The notes beneath the pieces are model-generated. The model was not told the origin of the DNA. It worked only from the letters and a program-made list of their open reading frames with translations, and ran no database searches. Position numbers and translations under genes: made by a program. A stretch of DNA of 39,942 nucleotides from IMG/VR virus record IMGVR_UViG_3300037185_000081, positions 1 through 39,942 of that record. One strand, 5' to 3'. Position 1 is the first letter of the stretch, and each line of letters opens with the position of its first letter. This document shows positions 15,430 through 23,121 of this stretch, piece after piece. Source of the DNA: a virus.

Positions 15430-15608
15430 AAAATAAAAGATGCCGGATATGCGGATGCGACGACGATCATGCCTGCATAGACAACGATTGGATGCCGTGC
15501 AGCTGGGTCGAAAAGGATCTCTGCAGCGAATGCGACCGCCTCCTGAAGAAGTTCCCGAAGGTTTCTGAAAAAGACATGAAGGGGATCATCAAGGAACTGA
15601 GAAGTTGA
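15426..15608 (+). CDS. Small zinc-binding protein
   Basis: A 60-residue protein overlapping the previous stop by four bases. It has six Cys in the pattern CRICGC, ACIDN, PCSWVEKDLCSEC, which fits a single or double zinc site. Small proteins of this type occur widely in Bacillota phages. The role is not established; zinc and possibly nucleic acid binding are inferred. Confidence 0.7.
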   Translation: MKNKRCRICGCDDDHACIDNDWMPCSWVEKDLCSECDRLLKKFPKVSEKDMKGIIKELRS

Positions 15609-15640
15609 AAAAGGCCAAAAGGCCGAAAGGAAAACCAAAT

Positions 15641-16021
15641 ATGCAAAAATCAAAGTCTAAGAAGATCCTAGAAACGTGGTGTTATTACAACATCGTTTCA
15701 ACGATCGATTCTAAGAAATGGGGCAACGGGAGCGATGAGGAAAGCAAGGAGATCAATAAAACCCTCAAGCGCCAACTTCGCCAGCTTTTCATCTCGAAGG
15801 CCAACCGGAAAGACGCCGCCTCTGAATCGGCGATGACCGAGAAGATGATGGATGCCATGATCCATACCGGATTTCTTGGCTACAACGAGGAAAGCGTCTA
15901 CGCCTGCACGGAATGCGAATCCGCTGACATCGTCCTCAAATCGCGGGATCCCGAACTTTACGGGGCGTTTGTCAGATGGATCGACGCGAAGCGCGAATCG
16001 CCTAAAGAGGTTGGCGAATGA
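15641..16021 (+). CDS. Early protein, function unknown
   Basis: A protein of 126 residues from ATG 15641 after GAAAGGAAA. A TTG at 15605, overlapping the previous stop, would add 12 Lys/Pro-rich residues. The body is helical and polar, with a Cys-x2-Cys pair (YACTECES) that may bind metal. The end overlaps the next start by four bases. No family is recognised. Confidence 0.65.
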   Translation: MQKSKSKKILETWCYYNIVSTIDSKKWGNGSDEESKEINKTLKRQLRQLFISKANRKDAASESAMTEKMMDAMIHTGFLGYNEESVYACTECESADIVLKSRDPELYGAFVRWIDAKRESPKEVGE

Positions 16022-16263
16022 AAAGGAAAATACCCACCGATGAGCTTTGGGCCATCCGATCCGAGGCGAAGAAGCGCTTCGCCCTGGCCAAGAAGGCCTT
16101 CCTCAAGACGGGCGACGGGCAGAAGCTGCGCTCTGACGTCGCCGCGATAAAGGCCTGGCTCAAAGAGCAGAGGAAGCGGACCCAATACAAGAGCCAGGCC
16201 GAGACCATCGACAGGCTGGGCGCCGACTTCGACGTGGAAGCCGATGTGCTGACCGAACGCTGA
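16018..16263 (+). CDS. Small basic helical protein
   Basis: An 81-residue protein, ATG overlapping the previous stop. It is rich in Lys, Arg and Ala (RSEAKKRFALAKKAFLKTGDG, IKAWLKEQRKRTQYKSQAE), so probably two amphipathic helices. No domain is recognised. It lies just before the MazG-like gene. Confidence 0.6.
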   Translation: MKRKIPTDELWAIRSEAKKRFALAKKAFLKTGDGQKLRSDVAAIKAWLKEQRKRTQYKSQAETIDRLGADFDVEADVLTER

Positions 16264-16277
16264 GAAAGGAGAGCGGG

Positions 16278-16793
16278 ATGCCTAATTTCAAAAAAGCCCT
16301 TGAGGCGCTCGGGACCCAACTGAGAATCGAGAGAATGAACCTTGCCTCGGGATGCGGCTGCAAGGAGTGTATTGAGAGTCACATCGCCGAGCTTGAGAAC
16401 GAGATCGCATGTCTGAACGATCGCGGAAAGACAAAGGGCGACGGGCGGAAAGCGATAACCGATCTGGTCAAAGAGGCGCATCAGAACGCCGTCGAACACG
16501 GATGGTGGGACGGGGAGGAGAGAAATTTCGGCGAGCTTCTGATGCTGGTGGTAGGGGAACTGTCCGAAACTCACAATGAATACCGAAACAATCACGCGCT
16601 CACCGAAACCTATTACTCATTCGACGGCCAAGGCAATCGGAAGATGGAGGGAATCCCAAGCGAACTGGCCGACACCGTGATCCGGATAATGGACATCTGC
16701 GGTCAGTATGGGATCGACCTCGAGGCGGCCGTAGCCGAGAAGATGGCCTACAACAAAACCAGGCCGTACCGCCACGGCGGAAAGAAATGCTGA
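16278..16793 (+). CDS. MazG-like NTP pyrophosphohydrolase
   Basis: A 171-residue protein after AAAGGAG. Residues from about 60 to the end match the all-alpha NTP pyrophosphatase fold: LLMLVVGELSETHNEYR carries the first acidic metal-binding helix and PSELADTVIRIMDICGQYGIDL the second (E-x3-D type), ending with KMAYNKTRPYRHGGK. It would cleave NTPs or dNTPs to monophosphates plus pyrophosphate. In phages this could adjust nucleotide pools or remove alarmones. The N-terminal 55 residues contain a CGCKEC cluster of unknown role. It is the last gene before the second control region. Confidence 0.85.
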   Translation: MPNFKKALEALGTQLRIERMNLASGCGCKECIESHIAELENEIACLNDRGKTKGDGRKAITDLVKEAHQNAVEHGWWDGEERNFGELLMLVVGELSETHNEYRNNHALTETYYSFDGQGNRKMEGIPSELADTVIRIMDICGQYGIDLEAAVAEKMAYNKTRPYRHGGKKC

Positions 16794-16800
16794 CGGGCTT

Positions 16801-16913
16801 GTAACAAAGGAAGGGCTGTTACGGGAGCTGTTACGCTCTGTTACATCGGCTGTTACGCGCGTATATACCCCATAATATCTAGCTATCAGAGGAGATTCTC
16901 AATGAATGTAACA
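16801..16913. promoter_or_regulatory. TGTTAC box cluster, second control region
   Basis: Four direct copies of TGTTAC start at 16817, 16829, 16839 and 16851 (spacing 12, 10 and 12), flanked by inverted copies at 16801 and 16908. Bases 16838-16860 are identical to the minus strand of 1732-1754. The spacing close to one helical turn puts all boxes on the same face of the DNA. An AT-rich stretch (16862-16885) follows. This is either a multi-site operator for a mid-operon promoter or an iteron-type replication origin. I favour the operator because the same arrangement precedes the recombinase. Confidence 0.72.
16840..16867 (+). promoter_or_regulatory. Candidate promoter of the VRR-NUC/helicase operon
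   Basis: GTTACA (16840-16845), 16 bases, then TATATA (16862-16867) repeats the layout found upstream of the recombinase. A TGTTAC box lies in the spacer. A second possible -10 (TAATAT, 16873-16878) lies just downstream. The element would drive the nuclease, helicase and late-regulator genes independently of the early promoter 14.5 kb upstream. Confidence 0.5.
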
Positions 16914-17030
16914 CGATATCACACACGCGCGAGGACATTTCCGCTGGCAAGGGCGCAAAAGGCCCATGCGGGCAATACCCGCTTCGCGTGCGTGCGCATG
17001 CGAGAAGGAGGCCGATCCCATGTCGGATAA
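16902..17030 (+). CDS. Possible 42-residue leader peptide
   Basis: An open frame from ATG 16902 with AGAGGAG six bases upstream, running to a TAA that overlaps the start of the VRR-NUC gene in another frame. The product is basic (MNVTRYHTRARTFPLARAQK...). Its first codons contain the last GTAACA box. Good ribosome site and the overlap suggest translation, perhaps as a coupling leader. There is no homology I recognise. Confidence 0.4.
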   Translation: MNVTRYHTRARTFPLARAQKAHAGNTRFACVRMREGGRSHVG

Positions 17031-17319
17031 GGAGATCCTGGAGAAGACGGTCGAGGCCCACCTCGTCGACCGATGCAGGGAGCTCGGGTGGAAATGCCTC
17101 AAGATCCAGGGGGCGAAAGGGTATCCCGACAGGCTCATCCTGGCGGACGGCGGAAGATCCCTCTTCGTCGAGCTGAAGCGCCCGGTGGGCGGAAGGCTCT
17201 CGCCGATGCAGCGTTACGTGTTCGGGGAGCTCCGCAGGATAGGCCATGACGTCGTCGTGGCCAAGACGAAGAACGACGTCGACGCGGCGATCGATTCGCT
17301 GAAAGGAGGGCTGCAATGA
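17020..17319 (+). CDS. VRR-NUC domain nuclease
   Basis: A 99-residue single-domain nuclease starting at ATG 17020 behind AAGGAGG. The core motifs are Gly-Tyr-Pro-Asp-Arg (GAKGYPDRLIL, acidic residue), LFVELKRPVGG (E-x-K) and a Q in SPMQRYVF, all characteristic of the VRR-NUC branch of PD-(D/E)XK enzymes. In phages it almost always precedes an SNF2-type helicase, as here with a four-base overlap. The pair may process branched or stalled replication structures. Family certain; substrate inferred. Confidence 0.93.
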   Translation: MSDKEILEKTVEAHLVDRCRELGWKCLKIQGAKGYPDRLILADGGRSLFVELKRPVGGRLSPMQRYVFGELRRIGHDVVVAKTKNDVDAAIDSLKGGLQ

Positions 17320-18779
17320 GATTCGGTCCGCACGAATATCAGAAAGCCATCATCGGGAGGATCCTCGCGCAGAAGCGCCTCGCCCTTCTCCTCGACATGG
17401 GGACGGGGAAAACCGCCTGCGCCCTTTTCGCGATGCGGTGGCTCATGAGCGCGAGGCTCGATTTCGAAAAGGCCCTGATCATCGCACCGAAGCGGGTCGC
17501 CGAGAGCACGTGGCCGGACGAGGCCGCAAAATGGGACGAGTTCAGAGGGCTTCGGATGTCGCTCGTCCTCGGATCGGAAGCGGAGCGGGAGGCGGCGCTG
17601 GAAAGGGACGCGGACGTCTACGTGATCAACCGCGAAAACGCGGTTTGGCTCATCGAGCATTACGAAGCCAAGGGGAGGAAATGGCCCTTCGGCATGCTAG
17701 TGATAGATGAGAGCTCGAGCTTCAAGAACCGCGCGGCGAAGAGGTGGAAGGCCGCCAAGGCCATGGCCATCGCGACGCCTCGCGTCCTGCTTCTGACGGG
17801 GACTCCGGCGCCGAACGGCCTCGAGGATCTTTGGGCGCAGATCTATCTCCTCGACCAGGGCGAAAGGCTCGGAAGGACGATAACGGCGTTCCGGCAGAGA
17901 TGGTTCCATCCCGGGGCGCACAACGGCATGGTGGTCTTCGAGTATCTTCCGAACAAAGGGGCCGAGGAGCAGATCTACAAAAGCATCTCCGACGTCGCGA
18001 TCTCGATAAGGGCCAAGGACGTCCTGAAGATGCCGGAGAGGATCGACGAGAGAATCGAGCTGGCGCTGCCAAGCGGGATCAAAGAGATCTCGAGGCGCCT
18101 CGAGAGGGACTATCTCTGCGAAGTGGGGAAGGAGACGCTGACGGCGGCGAGCGCCGGAGTGGTCGTCAACAAGCTTCTCCAGGTCGCCGACGGGGCCGTC
18201 TACGTCGAAAGGCCGATCCATACGACGGCGCTTGTGAGCAGGGACCACGACTGCGAGAAAATCCGGGTCGACACGGGCGGGAGCGATTCGGAGCCTTGGA
18301 TGGAGATCCACAGGCTCAAACTGGAAGCCCTCGAAAGGATCGTCGAAGACAACGAGGGGCAGAGCATCCTCGTCTATTACAACTACCGATTCGATCGGGA
18401 GCGGATCCTCAAGGCCCTGAGCGATTACGGGCCAAGGACGCTCGATGGGCCGAAGGACGTCACCGATTGGAACCTCGGGAAGATCAAGATCCTGCTCGCC
18501 AATCCGGCGTCGAGCGCCTTTGGGATCAATCTGCAAGGCGGAGGGCATATCATCGTCTGGATAACCCCGATATGGAACCTGGAGCTGACGCAGCAGGCGA
18601 ACGCCAGGCTTTTGCGGCAAGGTCAGGAGCATCCGGTGGTCATCTATCACATCGTGGCCAAAGGCACCGAGGACGAGGAGGTGGAGAAGGCCCTCGAGCG
18701 GAAAGCCGTGACCCAGGACGACCTCATCAAAGCCGTGAGGGCGAGAATAAGGGAAGCCGGGGGAAACGGAAATGCCTGA
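17316..18779 (+). CDS. SNF2-like DEAD/DEAH helicase
   Basis: A 487-residue superfamily 2 ATPase. Walker A is DMGTGKT (27-33) and the DEAH-type box is IDESS with Asp131-Glu132. Motif III appears as LTGTPAPNG, and the C-terminal RecA domain ends with ILLANPASSAFGINLQGG and QQANARLLRQGQ (motifs V and VI). Length and order match phage SNF2-like helicases paired with VRR-NUC. It probably remodels or translocates on phage DNA and recruits the nuclease. It overlaps the next gene by eight bases. Confidence 0.94.
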   Translation: MRFGPHEYQKAIIGRILAQKRLALLLDMGTGKTACALFAMRWLMSARLDFEKALIIAPKRVAESTWPDEAAKWDEFRGLRMSLVLGSEAEREAALERDADVYVINRENAVWLIEHYEAKGRKWPFGMLVIDESSSFKNRAAKRWKAAKAMAIATPRVLLLTGTPAPNGLEDLWAQIYLLDQGERLGRTITAFRQRWFHPGAHNGMVVFEYLPNKGAEEQIYKSISDVAISIRAKDVLKMPERIDERIELALPSGIKEISRRLERDYLCEVGKETLTAASAGVVVNKLLQVADGAVYVERPIHTTALVSRDHDCEKIRVDTGGSDSEPWMEIHRLKLEALERIVEDNEGQSILVYYNYRFDRERILKALSDYGPRTLDGPKDVTDWNLGKIKILLANPASSAFGINLQGGGHIIVWITPIWNLELTQQANARLLRQGQEHPVVIYHIVAKGTEDEEVEKALERKAVTQDDLIKAVRARIREAGGNGNA

Positions 18780-19044
18780 GGACAGGTTCGGCGTCCTCCG
18801 CGGCTTCCTGACAGTCGATTCCAGAATCGAGGCCAAGCAGAAAGAGCTGCAGGCCCTCACCGAGGAGAAAGCGAGGGACGAGGAAACCATAAGAAAACTC
18901 ATGTCGAGCGACGACAGGAGATGGAAGGTCGTCTACTTCCATTTCGTCAAGGGGATGTCGCTAAGACGGTGCGCGTCTAAATTCCATTACAGCAAGCAAG
19001 GAGTCTGCAAGATAATAAGGACCTATCGAAACAAACTTAAGTAA
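18772..19044 (+). CDS. DUF1492/ArpU-like late transcription regulator
   Basis: A 90-residue protein with an N-terminal coiled coil (SRIEAKQKELQALTEEKARD) and a C-terminal sigma-factor region 4-like HTH (VVYFHFVKGMSLRRCASKFHYSKQGVCKIIRTY). Proteins of this type end the early operon of many Bacillota phages and activate the packaging and structural genes. Just downstream lie tandem repeats and a promoter-like element before the HNH and terminase genes, a natural target. Family is well supported; the target is inferred. Confidence 0.85.
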   Translation: MPEDRFGVLRGFLTVDSRIEAKQKELQALTEEKARDEETIRKLMSSDDRRWKVVYFHFVKGMSLRRCASKFHYSKQGVCKIIRTYRNKLK

Positions 19045-19065
19045 ACAGTAAACCAAAAGTATACT
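19037..19065 (+). promoter_or_regulatory. Candidate late promoter with tandem AGTAAAC repeats
   Basis: TATACT (19060-19065) is a five-of-six -10 match. TTAAGT 17 bases upstream (19037-19042) is a poor -35, as expected if an activator is needed. Two tandem AGTAAAC copies (19040-19053) overlap the -35 and spacer and may be the site for the late regulator encoded just upstream. The start of transcription would fall near 19072, in the left arm of the following hairpin. Confidence 0.5.
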
Positions 19066-19095
19066 AGCGGGCTACTAATGCGCCCGCTTTTTTTG
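19066..19095 (+). terminator. Rho-independent terminator of the early operon
   Basis: AGCGGGC (19066-19072) pairs with GCCCGCT (19082-19088) around a nine-base loop, followed directly by a run of seven T. It lies 22 bases after the late-regulator stop. Early transcription should end here, while transcripts starting at about 19072 would lack the left arm and escape. Confidence 0.85.
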
Positions 19096-19192
19096 GCGTA
19101 TAAGAAGGCCGAGGGCAGCGATCCGCCGCAGAGTTCAAGGCTTCACTTCTTCCCACGGTGGAGGCTGCCCCAATTCACAAGGAGGGCGAACG

Positions 19193-19519
19193 ATGCCATC
19201 TGCCCAAGGGCCGAAGGTCGACGCCTTCTACCACAGCGGCGAGTGGCGCGACGCCCGAGATCTGAAGATCAGGATGTCCCACGGTCAATGCGAGAAGTGC
19301 GGGAAGAAAGGCACGGAAGTGCATCACATCGTCCCGCTCACCGAAGACAACGTGGGCGATCCCAACATCCGCGTAGGCATGGGCAACCTCATGCTCCTAT
19401 GCAAAAGCTGCCACGATTCAATGCGGGGCAACGAGAGCCACGGCCGATGCAAGTTCGGGATCAATGGCGACGTCGTGTCGATCGAGCCCAGGACACCCCC
19501 CGGGGGATGGCCGAAATAA
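19193..19519 (+). CDS. HNH endonuclease of the packaging module
   Basis: A 108-residue canonical HNH nuclease: CEKCG zinc pair, EVHHIVPL with the catalytic His pair, an Asn in MGNLMLLC, and CKSCHD with the second zinc pair. The start at 19193 is behind AAGGAGGG. In HK97-like cos phages an HNH protein beside the terminase genes works with TerL to cut cos. Here it is the first gene after the late promoter, with the methyltransferase inserted before the terminases. A CCCCCCGGGGG block lies at its 3' end. Confidence 0.92.
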   Translation: MPSAQGPKVDAFYHSGEWRDARDLKIRMSHGQCEKCGKKGTEVHHIVPLTEDNVGDPNIRVGMGNLMLLCKSCHDSMRGNESHGRCKFGINGDVVSIEPRTPPGGWPK

Positions 19520-19597
19520 CGCAGTGTTTTTTCACCGGGCGGGGAGCCAAAAAAGATATTCGCCCCTTTTCAAAGATTCAGGAGGATTTTGAGGACA

Positions 19598-20868
19598 ATG
19601 ACCGTAAAAGCCGATCAAAGCGGAGAAAGCGCGAGAAAAGCAGAGATCGTGTGGATGAGCCCCCGCGATCTCATCCCCTATGGGAACAATCCGCGCAAAA
19701 ACGATAAGGCGGTCGACGCAGTCGCCGCCTCGATCCGCGAGTTCGGCTTCAACGTGCCCATTACCTGCGATGAGAAGAGAGTGGTGGCCACTGGCCACAC
19801 GCGTCTCAAGGCAGCGCTCAGGCTTGGGCTCGACAAAGTGCCGGTCATCGTCCTGAAAAACCTCACCGAAGACCAGATAAAGGCCTGGAGGCTCGCCGAC
19901 AACAAGACCGGCGAACTGTCCGAATGGGACGATGAGAAGCTTGCGGCTGAGCTGAAGGGAATCGCGGGGATCGATCTCGGCGAGTTCGGCTTCAGGCTCG
20001 ACTCCGCGACCGACAATCTCAAAGAAGACGATTTCGAGATTGAGATCCCGGAAACGCCGAAAGCGAAACTCGGCGACATCTACCTTCTGGGACGGCATCG
20101 CCTCATGTGTGGGGACGCCACCGACCCGGCATCGATGTCCAGGCTGATGAACAAGGAAACCGCCGATCTCGTCATGACGGATCCGCCCTACAACGTCGAT
20201 TACAAGGGCGGAGCCGGAAAGATCCTCAACGACAAGATGGGCCAGACCGATTGGAAGGCCTTCTTGGCCAAGTCGATCCGCCTCATGTCCGAAAATCTCA
20301 AACAGGGGGGTCTCTGTATGTTTGGAACCCAAGCTGGCGCGCCTCGGAGGCGATGGAGGAATGCGGCATAAAGGTCAGAGAGACGCTGATATGGAACAAG
20401 AACCAGTTCACGCTGGGGCGACAGGACTACCAATGGAAGCACGAGCCGTGTCTCTATGGCTGGAAGGACGGGGCGCCGCATTACTTCGTGAACGATCGCG
20501 GATACTCAACGGTCCTGGAGGAGAAGGCCAGGGACACCTCGAAGATGAAAGCGCCGGAGTTGAGGAAGCTTGTGCGCGACCTTCTCAAAGAACAAAAGGT
20601 CCCAGTCACTGTCATAGACGAGGACAAGCCGCTCAGGTCGGAGGAGCACCCGACGATGAAACCCATTCGTCTCATCGGAAGGCTGATCGCGAACAGCTCG
20701 AGGAAAAACGAGCTTGTCCTCGACTCCTTCGCCGGGAGTGGTTCTACGCTGATCGCCTGCGAAGAGCTTGGGCGCCGATCCTGCTTGATGGAGCTGGACC
20801 CCAAATTCGTCGATGTGATAATCGGCCGCTGGGAGAAGTACACGGGCCAGAAGGCTCAAAAACTATGA
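19598..20868 (+). pseudogene. ParB-domain DNA adenine/cytosine-N4 methyltransferase split by a frameshift at a G6 tract
   Basis: The first frame has an N-terminal ParB/sulfiredoxin-like domain (LIPYGNNPRKND, ATGHTRLKAAL) and then methyltransferase motif IV DPPYN (Asp195-Tyr198). It ends at 20371. The second frame, one base back, continues with LYVWNPSW, the target-recognition region and motif I (DSFAGSGSTLIA) to 20868. The switch falls at GGGGGG (20305-20310). One added G would give a 423-residue enzyme of normal beta-class order (motif IV before I). It may be a phase-variable gene, a -1 ribosomal frameshift (G GGG GGT) or an assembly error. When intact it would methylate phage DNA, probably for protection. 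Confidence 0.85.
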
Positions 20869-20884
20869 AAGGGGAGCCGGATGC

Positions 20885-21439
20885 ATGAGCAAAGGAGGGT
20901 CGAGACCGGGAAGCGGGCGCAAGCCCTTTGCGCCGGGGCTCTCGAAAAGCCATCGATCGAAAGCGGTTAAGACCCTTAAAATCGACGTGGCCCGGAATCT
21001 CGAGACCAGCGACGCGCTCTCATGTCCGAAAGACATGTCGGAAGCCGCGAAAGCCAAATGGCGGGGGCTCATGAAACTGTACCGGAGGATGCCCAGTCAA
21101 GTGCTAAACGACCTGGACGTCGATGCCCTGCGACAATACTGCGAGGCCTTCGCCGTTTACAAAGCCGCGGAGAATATATGGGTTACGAAGCTTCAGGGCA
21201 CTATTGCCACAACTAGCGAGGAGACGCAGAGGGTGATCGACAAGACGCTCTCGACGATGAATCGCCAAAGCGCGGTCATGTCCTCATTGGCGGAACAGCT
21301 TCTTCTGACACCGGTGGGAAGAGCCCGCATGGGCATGAATCCGGCGGCTCCCAAAAAAGGAGGGAAGCTCGATTCGTTCCTCCGTTCGATTCAGGGGGAG
21401 TCGCCCGTCGACGATGACGGGCCGATCGCGAAATCATGA
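20885..21439 (+). CDS. terS: Terminase small subunit, P27 family
   Basis: A 184-residue protein with the P27 hallmark N-terminus (GSRPGSGRKPFAPG), the middle KAKWRGLMKLYRRM and VDALRQYCEAFAVYKAAEN, and a polar C-terminal tail. It recognises the packaging site and loads the large subunit. It starts five residues after GGGGAGCC-type upstream sequence, and its stop overlaps the large-subunit start (ATGA). Confidence 0.92.
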   Translation: MSKGGSRPGSGRKPFAPGLSKSHRSKAVKTLKIDVARNLETSDALSCPKDMSEAAKAKWRGLMKLYRRMPSQVLNDLDVDALRQYCEAFAVYKAAENIWVTKLQGTIATTSEETQRVIDKTLSTMNRQSAVMSSLAEQLLLTPVGRARMGMNPAAPKKGGKLDSFLRSIQGESPVDDDGPIAKS

Positions 21440-23103
21440 GTTACATCATCGAATACGCCAACAAGATCGAAAGCGGAGAGATTGTCGTGTGCAAGAAGAT
21501 CAAACGCCTTTATTGCGAGATCCTGCGGCCGATCGTCGAAGGCAAATCCAAAGAATGGTACCTCGACGAGAAAGCCGGGAAGGGATTCATCGAGTTCTGC
21601 GAGACGTTCTGCTGCCAGTCGAAAGGCGATTGGAGCGGCCAGCCGATGAAGCTAATGCTGTTCCAAAAATCCAAATACGAGGCTTTGTTCGGCATCAAGA
21701 GCCGGGTCACTAAGCTTCGTCGGTTCACCGAGGTGCTCACCATCGAAGGCCGGAAGAACGGCAAATCAACCGAGAATGCGGCCCTCGGCCTCTACATGGA
21801 GATGACGGAACCAGGCGCGTGCGTCTACGTCGCAGCCACAAAATTCGCTCAGGCGAGGCTTGTCTGGGAGGAAGCACGCTCAATGGTGGCCAAGAGCCCC
21901 GAGCTCAGCCATTACTTCCGGGCGAAGGTGTTCCCGGCGCCGACGATCCAATTCCGCGACAGCACGTTCCAGGCCCTCTCCAAGCAGACGAACACGCAGG
22001 ATGGCCTCAACGTGAGCTGCGCCATCATCGACGAATGTCATGAGCTTCCGCACAGTGTGTACGACATCCTCGTTCAGGGCACCTCCACCAGGCGCCAGCC
22101 GCTGATCTCGATGATTACGACGGCCGGCTTCATGAGGGAAGGGCTCTACGACGAGAAGTACGATTACGCCGCTAAAGTCCTCAGCGGGGCCATCGACGAT
22201 TCAAGTCTTCTGGCGATCATCTACGAAATGGACGACGTCAGTGAGATCGATGACGAACGCATGTGGGTCAAAGCCAATCCGAGCGTCGGTGTCATCAAGA
22301 AATTCGAGCAACTCCGTAAATTCGTCAATCAAGCAAAAGGCGATCCGACGTTCCGGAACACGGTTCTCACGAAGGACTTCAACGTGCTGGGCGTCAGAAA
22401 CGAGGCATGGCTCGAGCCCTCGATCATCATCAACGACGAGGCCTACGGCGAGGAAGATCTTCAGAAGACGTTCCTCTATGGCCACGCGATAGGCGGATTC
22501 GATCTGAGTCGGACAAACGACCTCACGGCCTTCACGACGATGCTCTTCGATTCTGCGAAAAAGAAGATCGTCGTGCTGACGATGTACTGGATGACGGACG
22601 ATTTCCTCAAGAGCCCCGAGGCCAAGGCCAGCGGAGCCCCATGGGACAGTTGGATCCAGAGAGGGCTCATCCGCGTCAGCGGGGAACACGCAATACGAAC
22701 GACTCAATTGGCCGATTATATGGAGGAGATCCGGAAAGCCTACAAGATCACCTACTCGAAAGTCGATTACGACGCATGGAGCGCCCCGGAACTCATCGAT
22801 GAGCTCGCCCGGAGAGGCTACATGCGCGATGTGGTGTTGGTCCCGGTGAGGCAGGGCTTCAAGACGATGAGCATCCCGATGCAGAAGATGGAAACGCTTC
22901 TGCGCGAGAAAAACCTGGTCTATCAGGCGAATCCCGTTACGAGATGGATGCTCTCAAACATCCAACTGGAGCAGGACTCCAACGGAAACATGATGCCAAA
23001 GAAAGCCGGAGAGAAGCGGGCCAACAAAATCGACGGCCCCTCCACAATCCTTGACTGCTTGGTCAGCTACTGTGAGTCGCCAACGGTGTTCATGCCGCAA
23101 TAG
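21436..23103 (+). CDS. terL: Terminase large subunit
   Basis: A 555-residue packaging motor. The ATPase has Walker A GRKNGKS (105-111) and Walker B IIDECHE (Asp199-Glu200). The C-terminal nuclease shows GGFDLSRTNDLTAF (first acidic residue) and later KVDYDAWSAPELID. The order TerS-TerL-portal-protease-capsid is that of HK97-type phages. It translocates DNA into proheads and cuts at cos, probably with the HNH protein upstream. Confidence 0.96.
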   Translation: MSYIIEYANKIESGEIVVCKKIKRLYCEILRPIVEGKSKEWYLDEKAGKGFIEFCETFCCQSKGDWSGQPMKLMLFQKSKYEALFGIKSRVTKLRRFTEVLTIEGRKNGKSTENAALGLYMEMTEPGACVYVAATKFAQARLVWEEARSMVAKSPELSHYFRAKVFPAPTIQFRDSTFQALSKQTNTQDGLNVSCAIIDECHELPHSVYDILVQGTSTRRQPLISMITTAGFMREGLYDEKYDYAAKVLSGAIDDSSLLAIIYEMDDVSEIDDERMWVKANPSVGVIKKFEQLRKFVNQAKGDPTFRNTVLTKDFNVLGVRNEAWLEPSIIINDEAYGEEDLQKTFLYGHAIGGFDLSRTNDLTAFTTMLFDSAKKKIVVLTMYWMTDDFLKSPEAKASGAPWDSWIQRGLIRVSGEHAIRTTQLADYMEEIRKAYKITYSKVDYDAWSAPELIDELARRGYMRDVVLVPVRQGFKTMSIPMQKMETLLREKNLVYQANPVTRWMLSNIQLEQDSNGNMMPKKAGEKRANKIDGPSTILDCLVSYCESPTVFMPQ

Positions 23104-23121
23104 AAAGGAAGAGATTGAAAA

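Noticed and set aside
20107-20310. Independent gene start for the second methyltransferase frame
   Set aside because: The upstream part of that frame is non-protein-like; conserved sequence begins only after the G tract.
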